64,000 nucleotides of DNA from Terriglobus sp. TAA 43 (GTDB taxonomy: Bacteria; Acidobacteriota; Terriglobia; Terriglobales; Acidobacteriaceae), in contig NZ_JUGR01000001.1 in NCBI RefSeq assembly GCF_000800015.1, forward strand, positions 1,302,001 to 1,366,000. The letters are read 5' to 3'. The position numbers were made by a program, and so were the translations under genes. The first letter of the stretch is position 1. Each line of letters starts with the position of its first letter. The notes beneath the pieces were generated by a model, which was not told the DNA's origin, ran no database searches, and saw only the letters and a program-made list of their open reading frames with translations. Below, piece after piece: positions 8,515-17,396 of this stretch.

Positions 8515-9900
8515 CTACTCTGCCGGAATGGGAGAAACGGGCGGTCGCCTGCGACGACGACGGTTCACAAGTGCAAATCGGAACGGAGTCTGTGGACGTT
8601 CAAATGGACGTCCGCGATATTCGTTAACAGCCGAGCGCAAGTCACGTTCAAACTGTTCCAGAACCTGTTCACGCCCCAGATTCCGTACTGCATATTGACG
8701 CGCATTATCGCCCATGCGCGTACGCTGCGTTGGATTCGCCGCGAGCATATGAACAGCGTCCACCATAGCTTCCACATCTTCCGGTGGAATCACGACACCG
8801 CAAGGAGAGCTACCATCCATACCGCCCGAGATCACGGTTCCAAGCTGCGTATCTGCTGGTGAGGTTGCGATCGTCGCGCGACCACTGGACAACATTCCCG
8901 TCAGCTTCGATGGCATCACCAGGTCCGCTGCGCCCGCGCGCTGCGGAAGCAGATGGACGTCTGCACAATTCAGAAGTTCATTCAGTGATTCCAGCGGCTG
9001 CAGTGGGAGCAAGGTCACGTTCGTCAGCCCACGGGCCATCTCTTCCAACTCGGGGCGGAACGCTCCTTCGCCACAGAGAAGGAAATGAATTGATCCTTCA
9101 TTACGCAACGCGACAGCAACCTTGGGCAACAGCTCAAGTCCTTGTTTGTTGCCCATGTTTCCGCTGTAGAGGAACACGGTCTTCCCTTCCAGCCCAAGCT
9201 CCGAGCGGAACCGATTGGGAGCATCCGCTGGTTCCGGTTTCACCAGATCCACATCCACCCAGTTCGGAAACAAAACGATGCGTTCTGGTCGCACATCTTT
9301 CGTGAGAGACCGCTCCACCATGCGCACAGAGATGCTGGACACGCGTTGAAACGCCTTTGAGAACGTCTTTTCCAGCAGCATCGCGAACGTATGAATAGGG
9401 CCCTTTTTCGGCAATAATCCAAGATCAAACGCCGCGTCCACTTCAAAATCCTGCACATGCAACCATGCAGGCGTATGAGCCAGTCGCGATGCAAGCAGAG
9501 CGAAAGGAGCACAGAAAAATGTGGGCTCAACAGTCCAGATGATGTCAGGCGCACCCGCATGCGATGCCATTACCTCGTGCATCAGCACGGGCAAAGAACT
9601 TACTGCAAAAGAGAACAAGTGACGAACACGCTTGAGTCCCGTCGCTTTCTCGGGGACGTACAACGGGCAACGGAACACCAGTGGCTCTCCGCGGCCATCG
9701 CCAGCCTCACCACCGCCCTCGCGAACGTATCCGCGTCCGCGATAGTCGTCCGCAATTTTCCAGGCGGGATAATACGGCGGCGCCGTTATGACCCGCACTC
9801 GATGGCCACGTTCAGCCAACCAAGTCGCCATTTCGCCTGTGTATTTTCCGATGCCGGTCAGTTCCGGGGCATAGTTCAGCCCGTAAATCAGGATGTCCAG
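8515..9900 (-). CDS. WcaI-like glycosyltransferase (GT4), probable CTG start
   Basis: Group-1 glycosyltransferase of about 461 residues, close to colanic-acid WcaI in order of blocks: HVQDFEVDAAFDLG, LFPNWVD, FLYSGNMGNKQGLE and LLPQRAGAADLVMPSKL. It probably adds a sugar to a lipid-linked exopolysaccharide unit beside gmd/fcl. The first ATG (9831) would delete the conserved N-terminus; translation upstream gives DILIYGLNYAPELTGIGKY, which the family carries. That stretch has no ATG, GTG or TTG before an in-frame TGA, but has CTG at 9898-9900 with AAGGAG 7 nt upstream. I therefore take CTG as start. The C-terminus is Arg-rich and Pro-rich. Confidence 0.85.
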   Translation of the reverse strand: MDILIYGLNYAPELTGIGKYTGEMATWLAERGHRVRVITAPPYYPAWKIADDYRGRGYVREGGGEAGDGRGEPLVFRCPLYVPEKATGLKRVRHLFSFAVSSLPVLMHEVMASHAGAPDIIWTVEPTFFCAPFALLASRLAHTPAWLHVQDFEVDAAFDLGLLPKKGPIHTFAMLLEKTFSKAFQRVSSISVRMVERSLTKDVRPERIVLFPNWVDVDLVKPEPADAPNRFRSELGLEGKTVFLYSGNMGNKQGLELLPKVAVALRNEGSIHFLLCGEGAFRPELEEMARGLTNVTLLPLQPLESLNELLNCADVHLLPQRAGAADLVMPSKLTGMLSSGRATIATSPADTQLGTVISGGMDGSSPCGVVIPPEDVEAMVDAVHMLAANPTQRTRMGDNARQYAVRNLGREQVLEQFERDLRSAVNEYRGRPFERPQTPFRFALVNRRRRRRPPVSPIPAE

Positions 9901-9907
9901 ATGGGGG

Positions 9908-9913
9908 CTCCTT
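9908..9913 (-). promoter_or_regulatory. Shine-Dalgarno sequence deciding a CTG start
   Basis: AAGGAG on the minus strand, 7 nt before CTG 9900. No standard start codon follows at a usable distance. Confidence 0.7.
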
Positions 9914-10035
9914 CGCAGCCTGTCGATGAAGATGTCGCATTTTCATCATAGCTTCCGGACGAGTCCTTCTTCGTCACAGTCTCGGGAATTCTTCCCCACT
10001 GCTTCAGGAAAATTTTCGCTAAGCCGTTTTCCATC

Positions 10036-10896
10036 ATGGCTTTCGAATCGCCAGATGACCGAACAACTCTGCGCAAGTACGATAAGTTCATGCGTTCTCC
10101 CATTGCCCTGACCGCCATCGCGTTGCTGCTTCTCTTCGCGATCGCAGCCCTGCTGGCACCGTGGGCCGCGCCCTACGATCCCGCCGGATTACACCTTGAA
10201 CAGCGGCTGTTATCCCCAGGACATCACTTCCTGCTGGGAACTGATGAACTGGGACGCGACATCTTCTCGCGCATTCTGTTCGGCGCACGACTCTCTCTTA
10301 CAGTCGCCTTCACCGTGGTTAGCCTTTCTCTTCTGCTGGGGCTCGTCATCGGCTCAGTCGCGGGGTACTACGGCGGATGGCGCGACACCATTCTGAACGT
10401 CTATGTAATGAATGCCTTTATGGCTATGCCCGGTATTCTTCTGGCCATTGCCTTCGTCGCCTTCCTTGGTCCCGGCCTCCGCAACGTGATTCTTGCCCTC
10501 ACCCTTTCCGGTTGGGTGAACTACGCGCGACTCGTACGGGCACAAGTCATGTCCGCACGCGAACGAGAGTTTGTCGAAGCGGCGCGTTCACTTGGCGCCG
10601 GCGATCTTCGCATTCTGCTGCGACACATTCTGCCCAATATCGTGCAGCCGGTCATCGTGCAAGCGGCTATCGGCATGGCAGGCGCGGTTCTTGCGGAAGC
10701 CACACTCAGCTTTCTTGGCCTCGGTGTGCCGCCGCCAGCCGCAAGCTGGGGTTCGATGCTCAACGACGCCCGGGCGCATCTGTTCGATGCGCCACACATG
10801 GTGATCGCCCCCGCCATCGCCGTAATGCTGTGCGTACTCGCGTTTTCATTCCTTGGGGATGCTCTGCGCGACTGGTCTGATCCGCGCACGCGCTGA
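10036..10896 (+). CDS. ABC transporter permease, DppC/OppC type
   Basis: Membrane permease of 286 residues (276 or fewer if ATG 10090 is used) with the DppC N-terminal domain, an LLGTDELGRDIFSRI block and five to six transmembrane segments. The cytoplasmic EAA loop EAARSLGAGDLRILLRHILPN, which contacts the ATPase, is intact, as is the LSFLGLGVPPPAASWG segment. It would import di- or oligopeptides, or a similar solute. It is odd in that no DppB, ATPase or binding protein is adjacent: the divergent neighbour is a glycosyltransferase and the next gene on the other side is thrB. No good SD is seen for either start. Confidence 0.85.
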   Translation: MAFESPDDRTTLRKYDKFMRSPIALTAIALLLLFAIAALLAPWAAPYDPAGLHLEQRLLSPGHHFLLGTDELGRDIFSRILFGARLSLTVAFTVVSLSLLLGLVIGSVAGYYGGWRDTILNVYVMNAFMAMPGILLAIAFVAFLGPGLRNVILALTLSGWVNYARLVRAQVMSAREREFVEAARSLGAGDLRILLRHILPNIVQPVIVQAAIGMAGAVLAEATLSFLGLGVPPPAASWGSMLNDARAHLFDAPHMVIAPAIAVMLCVLAFSFLGDALRDWSDPRTR

Positions 10897-10924
10897 TCTG
10901 GAGACAGCGTCCGCACAAATAAGA

Positions 10925-10956
10925 ACGCCCGGATCTCGTAAGAGATCAACGGGCGT
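10925..10956. terminator. Strong hairpin between dppC-like gene and thrB
   Basis: Outer stem ACGCCCG/CGGGCGT and inner stem GATCTC/GAGATC with loop GTAA. On the minus strand it is followed by the T-rich TTCTTATTT, on the plus strand by no T-run. It may act as a back-up terminator for thrB or end the permease transcript from the other side. Confidence 0.45.
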
Positions 10957-11038
10957 CCGCAGACTAACCCTCCCCCAGGGTTGTCCACGAAATCAAAAAT
11001 AGCATCTGAATTCGGGTTATGCGTTGCACTAAAGTAAC

Positions 11039-11066
11039 AAAAAAGTAACCAGATAATTTTGGTTAC
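11039..11066 (-). terminator. Rho-independent terminator of thrB
   Basis: On the minus strand GTAACC, a 10-nt loop and GGTTAC are followed by six T. It begins 1 nt after the thrB stop codon. Confidence 0.75.
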
Positions 11067-11067
11067 A

Positions 11068-11958
11068 TCAAATCGCAAATATTTTGGTTTCGATGGTTTC
11101 GGCATTCATCCCGTTTTCACGGAGAATTCTGCCCACAATCTCTTTGGCTGCCTGAACACGACCCGGTTCAACAATCAACAGCACCGATGGCCCAGCGCCG
11201 GAAAGTGCAACTCCCAACACCCCATCGCCTCCTGCCACAGGCAATAGCAAAGGCAACAGTGGGCACGCCGGCGAGCGATACGGCTGGTGCATCCTGTCTT
11301 CCATGGCACGCGCCAGCAGGTCACCGCGCCCCTGCGCGAAGGCCGCTGTCAGCATGGCCACACGTTGTACGTTCGCAATCGTATCGGCCTTGGAATAGCT
11401 CTCCGGCAGCATGGCACGCGCCTTTTTCGTGGAAAGCGAGCTATCAGGCATGACCACCAGCAACGGCCAATCCACCGGCGGCTTGATGGACAACGCGTCC
11501 ACTTCACCTTCGGTCGTCATCAGCGAGACGGTAAGCCCACCCAGAACACAGGCAGCAACGTTATCGGGATGCCCCTCACGGAGCGAAGCCTCGGTCAGCA
11601 CCTTATGCTTCGACCAGCCCAGGCCACCGAAGTGCGATGCCAGCATCACTCCCGCCACGAGCGCCGCGGCCGAAGACCCGCATCCCATTCCCAAGGGGAT
11701 CTCATTATGCAGATCCAGATGCAGGGGAATCGCGTCGATTTCCTGGCCATCCAGAACGCTCCGGTAGGTCTCCAGCACCAACGAGTCGTCCACATCGCCC
11801 GTTTGAGCGGTATTACGACCTGTTGATGTGATGGAAAAACGGTCGGATTCTCGCGCCTCGATTTCAAGCGCAAAATCCATCGCCAAACCCAGTGCGTCGA
11901 ACCCCGGTCCCAGGTTCGCCGAGGTCGCAGGAAGCCGCAGTTTCAACCCATCTGCCAT
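11068..11958 (-). CDS. thrB: Homoserine kinase
   Basis: Phosphorylates homoserine to O-phosphohomoserine for threonine synthesis. GHMP-kinase fold, 296 residues. The LPATSANLGPGFDALGLA block at residues 9-26 and the ATP loop IPLGMGCGSSAAA (about residues 90-102) are diagnostic, and the C-terminal VALSGAGPSVLLI is motif 3. It starts 2 bp after the thrC stop and ends in a terminator 1 nt after its stop, so thrC-thrB is a two-gene unit. No hom gene is nearby. Confidence 0.96.
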   Translation of the reverse strand: MADGLKLRLPATSANLGPGFDALGLAMDFALEIEARESDRFSITSTGRNTAQTGDVDDSLVLETYRSVLDGQEIDAIPLHLDLHNEIPLGMGCGSSAAALVAGVMLASHFGGLGWSKHKVLTEASLREGHPDNVAACVLGGLTVSLMTTEGEVDALSIKPPVDWPLLVVMPDSSLSTKKARAMLPESYSKADTIANVQRVAMLTAAFAQGRGDLLARAMEDRMHQPYRSPACPLLPLLLPVAGGDGVLGVALSGAGPSVLLIVEPGRVQAAKEIVGRILRENGMNAETIETKIFAI

Positions 11959-11960
11959 GA

Positions 11961-13310
11961 CTACAGGGAACCTGCCATCTCAGCTTCCAGCGCACGCATC
12001 ACGGACGACTCGTTCGAATCCAGGATCAGCGGCGGCCTGCGATACGGCGCGGCTTCCGCCACGTTCGTTGCCAGCAAATCCTTATGGAAGTCGATGGTGT
12101 ACTCCGGGTCCTTCAGCGTATGACCGGTAAGTAACAGAACGACACGCTCACCCGTCTGTACATGGCCCGACTTCAGCAGCTTCTTCAAGCCCGCCAGAGT
12201 AACCGCTGACGCTGGTTCGCAGCCAATGCCTTCCGCACCAATCTGCGCCTTGGCAACGGCAATTTCGTTCTCGTCGGCCTGTTCGCACCATCCGCCGGTC
12301 GTCTCGATCACGCGAGCCGCCTTGCGCCAGCTTGCAGGATTGCCAATACGAATCGCCGTAGCGCGCGTGTCCGCCGTGACAGGATGCAGTTGTTTCTCTG
12401 CATTCGTGAACCACTGGAAAAGCGGATTTGCGCCCGCAGCCTGAATCACACTGATCTTCGGTACACGGTCGATAAAGCCAAGGTGCTTCAACTCCGTAAA
12501 GCCCTTACCCAGTGCGGATCCATTCGCCAGATTGCCGCCCGGAACGATCACGTGATCCGGCACCTGCCAATCCAACTGCTCGCAAATCTCAATCGCGGGC
12601 GTCTTCTGCCCTTCCAGGCGATACGGATTCACCGAGTTCAGCAGGTAGATTGGGTTCTTGCGGACGATCTCCGTCAACAACTTCACGCAACCATCGAAAT
12701 CCGTCTTCAACTGCACGGTCAACGCGCCGTAATCCATGGATTGCGACAACTTGCCCCATGCAATCTTGCCTTCAGGGATGAATACAATCGCGCGCAGTCC
12801 CGCGCGAGCCGCATACGCAGCCATCGCAGCCGACGTGTTGCCCGTCGAAGCGCACGCCACCCACTTGTAGCCACGTTCTGCAGCGACGGAAAGCGCCGTG
12901 GTCATGCCCGTGTCTTTGAACGAACCCGTCGGATTCATTCCCTGGTGCTTCGCAAGTAGAAAATCCAGTCCCAACAACTTGGCAGTGCGGGGCAGGTCGT
13001 ACAAGGGCGTATTGCCTTCACGCAACGTCACCGCATTGTTCTCGTCCTGCAAAATGGGCAGCAAATCGCGATACCGCCACACACCGCTGGCATCAATAGG
13101 CAATGTGGAATCGCGCCGCTCTGCCCACAAATGGCGGAGTGCCTGGGCCTTGGGGCGTAAGGAAGCGGCATCGCCACGCGTTTCGCTCCACGGATACTCC
13201 ACTTCGTAGAGTTCGCCGGTAGCCGGGTCGCGGAAATCGCTGCTAACCGCATCGGGAGCAATCCGCTCGCCACTTCCAATGCATCGAAGCTGATGTGAGA
13301 CAAATGACAT
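11961..13310 (-). CDS. thrC: Threonine synthase
   Basis: PLP enzyme that makes threonine from O-phosphohomoserine. The PLP lysine lies in NPTGSFKDTGMTTA (about residue 129), followed by the ACASTGNTSAAMAAYAAR glycine loop and VPGGNLANGSALGKG. At 449 residues it is of the shorter class with an N-terminal zinc-ribbon-like start (LRCIGSGERI), although the usual cysteine pairs are reduced to one. Its ATG is only 23 bp from the divergent modA start, so its promoter must overlap modA sequence or the short gap. Confidence 0.95.
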   Translation of the reverse strand: MSFVSHQLRCIGSGERIAPDAVSSDFRDPATGELYEVEYPWSETRGDAASLRPKAQALRHLWAERRDSTLPIDASGVWRYRDLLPILQDENNAVTLREGNTPLYDLPRTAKLLGLDFLLAKHQGMNPTGSFKDTGMTTALSVAAERGYKWVACASTGNTSAAMAAYAARAGLRAIVFIPEGKIAWGKLSQSMDYGALTVQLKTDFDGCVKLLTEIVRKNPIYLLNSVNPYRLEGQKTPAIEICEQLDWQVPDHVIVPGGNLANGSALGKGFTELKHLGFIDRVPKISVIQAAGANPLFQWFTNAEKQLHPVTADTRATAIRIGNPASWRKAARVIETTGGWCEQADENEIAVAKAQIGAEGIGCEPASAVTLAGLKKLLKSGHVQTGERVVLLLTGHTLKDPEYTIDFHKDLLATNVAEAAPYRRPPLILDSNESSVMRALEAEMAGSL

Positions 13311-13333
13311 GGATGACTCTAGGGTATCGCACC

Positions 13334-14119
13334 ATGCTTAGACTTCGCTTTTTTGCCGTCTGGATCTTCGCTGCCCTCCTCTGCTCCACAGCTTCCCTGC
13401 ACGCGCAAAACACGGTGGCACCAAAGGAAGTCATTGTGGCAGCGGCCGCCGACATGGAACCTGTTCTTACTGCTTATGCACCGCTGTTTGAGAAACAGAC
13501 AGGGCTGAAACTCAAAATCAGCTATGCCGCGTCGGCTGCCTTGTCGCAGCAGATTCAGAATGGCTTACCCGCGGACATCTTCTTCTCTGCCGATTTCTAT
13601 TTCGCAGAACAGACCGTGGCCTCCGGGCTGACGATGCAGAAGGCGCCGACACCCTACGCCAAGGGCGCGCTGGGGCTTTGGGCACGCAATGATTCGCGTT
13701 TCAAGCCGCTCACCATCGATGTTCTCTCGCGTAAAGACCTTGGTCCGGTAGCTGTTGCCAATCCAGATAGAGCGCCCTACGGTCGTGCCGCAATTGCTGC
13801 GTTGAAACAGATGAACCTGTACGCCAACGTGGCTCCGCACATCGTACAGGCAGACAGCATTTCGCAGGCCGGACAGTTTGCCCTAAGCGGCAATGCCGAA
13901 GTGGCATTCATCTCACGCACCATGGCCGTCTCGCCCAAATTCAAAGATGCCGGTCAATTCGTTCTGATTCCGCTCAGCCAATATCCCGAAATCGTTCAGA
14001 CCGCGGTCATCCTCAAAAATGGCGCAAATCACGAAGGCGCCCATTTGCTACTGAACTTCATCCTTAGCGACAAGGTCCAATCCGACCTGGACACCAAAGG
14101 CCTGGGCCGCGTGAAGTAG
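13334..14119 (+). CDS. modA: Molybdate ABC transporter substrate-binding protein
   Basis: Periplasmic molybdate/tungstate-binding protein of about 261 residues. I use ATG 13334, which has AGGG upstream and begins a signal peptide (MLRLRFFAVWIFAALLCS, cleavage at LHAQ); the longest frame from 13295 would overlap thrC. Family blocks: VIVAAAADMEPVL, SYAASAALSQQI, GLPADIFFSAD, PDRAPYGRAA and AEVAFISRTM. The stop is 3 bp from the stop of the convergent TIGR03435 gene, which separates modA from modB and modC. Confidence 0.93.
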   Translation: MLRLRFFAVWIFAALLCSTASLHAQNTVAPKEVIVAAAADMEPVLTAYAPLFEKQTGLKLKISYAASAALSQQIQNGLPADIFFSADFYFAEQTVASGLTMQKAPTPYAKGALGLWARNDSRFKPLTIDVLSRKDLGPVAVANPDRAPYGRAAIAALKQMNLYANVAPHIVQADSISQAGQFALSGNAEVAFISRTMAVSPKFKDAGQFVLIPLSQYPEIVQTAVILKNGANHEGAHLLLNFILSDKVQSDLDTKGLGRVK

Positions 14120-14122
14120 CCG

Positions 14123-14851
14123 TCAGTTCTCTGTCGGTGCCGCCACGTGGTCAATGACCATCGTCTGAATGGTGACGTGCCGTCGCGTCATCTTCAATCC
14201 CAATTCTCCCTCAAAGGTCATGCGCAGCACTGCCTGCGGATCGGCGTGAATCTCCGCCGCCTGATCCACATACGGATGAAAGTCAAAGCTGAAATCGTAC
14301 TTTCCGGGTAGATGCGTTTCGTCCACCATCGGCGCGCCCAGCGGATCGGAGACATAGGCCACCAATTCCTGCATCGTCCAATCCTTCGCCACCATGCCCA
14401 TTGCAGAATTCTGATGCCACGCATCGCCATCCTGCACGGCAGGCTTCATCTTCTTCAATCCCTGCGGAGCAACCGTCACCACGTAAGCCGAAGTTTCCTT
14501 CGTTCCCGGATGAAACTTCAATCCAAACCGCTCCGCCAATAGCCCCTGCATCAACTGCCGCATCCGGTCATCGTTTGCAGACGCATCGGTCTTCGCCGTG
14601 ATGTCGTAGTGCTGCTTGTCCATGCCATCCATCTCGACAATCTGCGCGCGCTGCACGTGGTAAGCGTACTTGATGCAGGTGATGAGAGTCACGTCATGCA
14701 TGTGCAGCGTGCCATGCGAGATTTCCGTCTCGCCATCGCGCTCAAACTTCACACTCTGGTTGCTGGGCCGGATGGTGGCCACATCGAAGCTCTCCTGAGC
14801 TGAAGCACAGGTGCCGAAAAGAAAGAGCGCAACCACCATCAACCGTGTCAT
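14123..14851 (-). CDS. TIGR03435-type secreted protein of Acidobacteriota
   Basis: Exported protein of about 242 residues. It shows the family pattern FDVATIRPSNQ after the signal peptide (MTRLMVVALFLFGTCASA), then LHMHDVTLITCIKYAYHVQ, MQGLLAERFGLKFHPGTKE, YVVTVAPQGLKKMKP and a C-terminal transmission block. This family is strongly expanded in soil Acidobacteriota; its biochemical role is unknown. ATG 14851 is chosen because it begins the signal peptide; the longer frame (14902) would add uncharacteristic residues. It lies on the opposite strand between modA and modB, which looks like an insertion into an ancestral modABC operon. Confidence 0.85.
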   Translation of the reverse strand: MTRLMVVALFLFGTCASAQESFDVATIRPSNQSVKFERDGETEISHGTLHMHDVTLITCIKYAYHVQRAQIVEMDGMDKQHYDITAKTDASANDDRMRQLMQGLLAERFGLKFHPGTKETSAYVVTVAPQGLKKMKPAVQDGDAWHQNSAMGMVAKDWTMQELVAYVSDPLGAPMVDETHLPGKYDFSFDFHPYVDQAAEIHADPQAVLRMTFEGELGLKMTRRHVTIQTMVIDHVAAPTEN

Positions 14852-14910
14852 ACACAACTCATACGCAGCGCCGAACCTTCTGGTTCCATGAGAACGGTAC
14901 ACTCAAACGC

Positions 14911-15579
14911 GTGGACACCGCCGACCTGCTCCTGACGCTGGAACTGGCAGCCGTAACAACGGCGGTGCTACTGCTTATCGCTATCCCGCTGGCAGGTTGG
15001 ATTGCTTTTGCTCAAACCCGTCTGCGCTATCTCGCGGAGGCTGTCGTTGCGTTGCCACTGATCCTTCCACCAACGGTGCTTGGCTTTTATCTCCTCGTCG
15101 GTCTCGGCCCGACTACAGCTGTAGGACGCGTAATCACCAGCATCCTCGGCCACACACTTGCCTTCTCTTTCAGTGGTCTTGTCGTGGGTTCCATCCTGTA
15201 TAGCCTTCCCTTCGCAGTGCAGCCCATCGTTGCAGGTCTACGCGCCGTCGATCCCGCATATCTTGAAGCCGCCGCAACGCTCGGCGCCTCACCACAACGA
15301 ACCTTCACGCGGATTGCTGTGCCGCTTGCAAAGAGCTCGCTGCTGACGTCTACCATCCTCACATTTACACATACCGTTGGCGAGTTCGGTGTCGTGCTGA
15401 TGCTGGGTGGCAGCATCCCCGGTCGCACGCGCACCCTCTCCATCGCGCTTTACAACCTGGTAGAAAACGGCGACTTCCACGCCGCCAACACACTCGCACT
15501 CACGCTTCTCGGGTTCTCAACACTCGCTCTACTGCTGCTGTATGCATTGCCGCTATTCCGGAGGCAGGAACGTGCCTAA
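14911..15579 (+). CDS. modB: Molybdate ABC transporter permease
   Basis: Inner-membrane permease of about 222 residues with five hydrophobic segments. LPLILPPTVLGFYLLVGLG and the ABC-contact loop EAAATLGASPQRTFTRIAVP are diagnostic of ModB. I place the start at GTG 14911 (VDTADLLLTLEL), where the family begins; the longest frame from 14845 would run into the divergent TIGR03435 gene and no convincing SD is seen for either. The end overlaps modC by 8 bp. Confidence 0.9.
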   Translation: MDTADLLLTLELAAVTTAVLLLIAIPLAGWIAFAQTRLRYLAEAVVALPLILPPTVLGFYLLVGLGPTTAVGRVITSILGHTLAFSFSGLVVGSILYSLPFAVQPIVAGLRAVDPAYLEAAATLGASPQRTFTRIAVPLAKSSLLTSTILTFTHTVGEFGVVLMLGGSIPGRTRTLSIALYNLVENGDFHAANTLALTLLGFSTLALLLLYALPLFRRQERA

Positions 15580-16258
15580 TACTCCGCAGCTTCAAGTGCA
15601 ATGCTACGCACCCATCGGTTCTCTCCACATCGATGCTGAGTTCACAACAACGCAGCCGTGGACTGTTCTCTTCGGGCCATCCGGTTCCGGCAAATCATCG
15701 CTTCTCCGCCTCATCGCAGGGCTATGGCAGCCACAAGAAAGCCGCGTTCTGCTTGATGCAAACAACATCACAGCGACGCCTGCATACAAGCGACAGATCG
15801 CACTCGTAGCGCAACAACCGGCACTATTCCCGCACATGACCGTGCGCCAGAACATCGCTTTCGGAAGCGAAAGCAACCAAGCCGAATCCATCGCTCAAAT
15901 GTTCGACCTGTTTGGTCTCAAAGCTCTCGCGGATGCAAAACCCGCAACTCTCTCCGGAGGCGAACGTCAGCGAGTCGCCATCGCACGCGCGCTTGCTTCC
16001 ACACCGCATCTTCTACTTCTGGATGAAGTCTTCACGGGCATGCACCGCACACAACGCGACGCTCTTGTGCAGCAGGTTCGAACGCACTGCGCGGCACGCA
16101 ACATCGCCGTACTCGCCGTGACACATGACCTTCCTGAAGCTCTGGAAGCCAATGAAGTCATCCGCGTCGAAGCAGGCCACATCATTGCGCGGGGCTCGCC
16201 GAACGAAGTGCTCTCAGAAGAGAAGAAAGAAATGCTTGCAAACCTCAGCCAACGCTGA
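15572..16258 (+). CDS. modC: Molybdate ABC transporter ATP-binding protein, short form
   Basis: ATPase of the molybdate importer. Walker A GPSGSGKSS, Q-loop VAQQPALFPHMT, signature LSGGERQRVAIARAL, Walker B LLLLDE and H-loop VTHDLPEA are all present. Start is GTG 15572 with GGAGG upstream, inside the modB end (8-bp overlap). The protein is about 228 residues and stops soon after the nucleotide-binding domain, lacking the C-terminal TOBE/Mop domain found in typical ModC of about 350 residues. It may therefore lack trans-inhibition by bound molybdate. Its end overlaps the convergent murB end by 14 bp. Confidence 0.9.
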   Translation: MPNTPQLQVQCYAPIGSLHIDAEFTTTQPWTVLFGPSGSGKSSLLRLIAGLWQPQESRVLLDANNITATPAYKRQIALVAQQPALFPHMTVRQNIAFGSESNQAESIAQMFDLFGLKALADAKPATLSGGERQRVAIARALASTPHLLLLDEVFTGMHRTQRDALVQQVRTHCAARNIAVLAVTHDLPEALEANEVIRVEAGHIIARGSPNEVLSEEKKEMLANLSQR

Positions 16259-17279
16259 CCGGTTCCTGCTCCAGTTCAATTCCAAACTTCAACCGCACCG
16301 TCGCGACGATCTGCTCACGCAGCGCGATGATGTCCGCAGCCGTTGCTTCTCCGCGATTGATCACGGCCAGTGTGTGCCGCGACGAAATACCCGCACGCCC
16401 CATCGCATACCCACGCACAAAGCCTGCCTGCTCCAGCAACCACGCGGCAGGCAGCTTGATGAGCCCCTCACCGGCAGGCCAGTGCGGCACAGCATCCACA
16501 CCAACGCCCGCAGCCTCTGAAACCTTCAGGAGAATTTCCTTGGCCACAATCGGATTGCGAAAGAACGACCCCGCCGAACGTGAGTTCGGATCACCGGCAT
16601 CCACCACCATGCCTTTACCGCGGCGAATCACACGCACCGCATCTGCAACTTCTGCCAGCAAAGGCTGAGGCTTCCCCTCAAAATGCTTGCGAAGATCGGC
16701 GTACTTCAAACACGGGGCGCCACCTTCGCGCAGTCGAAAATCCACTCGCGTCACAATGTAGCGACCACGCTCCGTTGTATTGAAGCGGCTGGTCCGATAC
16801 GCAAATCCACAAGCGTCGTTACTCAGATCGACATACTTCCCCGCGACGCTATCGAAGCAGCGAACCGACACAATCGTCTCGCTGACTTCTTGACCGTATG
16901 CGCCCACGTTCTGTACCGGCGTTCCGCCAACCGTTCCGGGGATGCCCGCCAGGCACTCAATGCCCTGCAAACCCGCGTCGACGGTGTGCTGCACGAAATC
17001 ATCCCAAACGACGCCAGCGCCCACGCGCAGCACGTCGCCCTCGCGCTCCACACCAGTGATGGCCATCTGTAGCACCAGACCCGGAAATCCTTCATCGGAA
17101 ACCAGCAGATTGCTTCCACCACCCAGCACAAACAGCGGAAGGGCTTCCTTGCGAGCAAACTCGCTCAGAATCAGTACCTCCCACTCGTTCTGGCAGCGAT
17201 AGAACCGTGCCGCCGGCCCTCCAACTCCCAGCGTCGTCAGCGGCGCAAGTGGAATTTCCTTCTGAATATCAATCTGCAT
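16245..17279 (-). CDS. murB: UDP-N-acetylenolpyruvoylglucosamine reductase
   Basis: FAD enzyme that reduces UDP-GlcNAc-enolpyruvate to UDP-MurNAc in peptidoglycan synthesis. About 344 residues from ATG 17279, chosen for AAAGGG at 6 nt; an ATG two codons earlier and a longer frame are less likely. FAD motifs PLFVLGGGSNLLVSD and GIPGTVGGTPVQNVGAYG, the YRTSRF loop of type I enzymes, the catalytic serine in RSAGSFFRNP, and the C-terminal glutamate region LEQEP are all visible. It stands alone rather than in a mur cluster. Confidence 0.95.
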   Translation of the reverse strand: MQIDIQKEIPLAPLTTLGVGGPAARFYRCQNEWEVLILSEFARKEALPLFVLGGGSNLLVSDEGFPGLVLQMAITGVEREGDVLRVGAGVVWDDFVQHTVDAGLQGIECLAGIPGTVGGTPVQNVGAYGQEVSETIVSVRCFDSVAGKYVDLSNDACGFAYRTSRFNTTERGRYIVTRVDFRLREGGAPCLKYADLRKHFEGKPQPLLAEVADAVRVIRRGKGMVVDAGDPNSRSAGSFFRNPIVAKEILLKVSEAAGVGVDAVPHWPAGEGLIKLPAAWLLEQAGFVRGYAMGRAGISSRHTLAVINRGEATAADIIALREQIVATVRLKFGIELEQEPVSVG

Positions 17280-17396
17280 CGGCATCCCTTTGAGGCTACC
17301 AGTCCGCGAATCCTGCAGCGCCCCGGCGCATCCAGTTAGAATCAATACAGACACGGCCGCGGACCTTCACCCCGCCTTGGCCCGGAGGAAACACAC

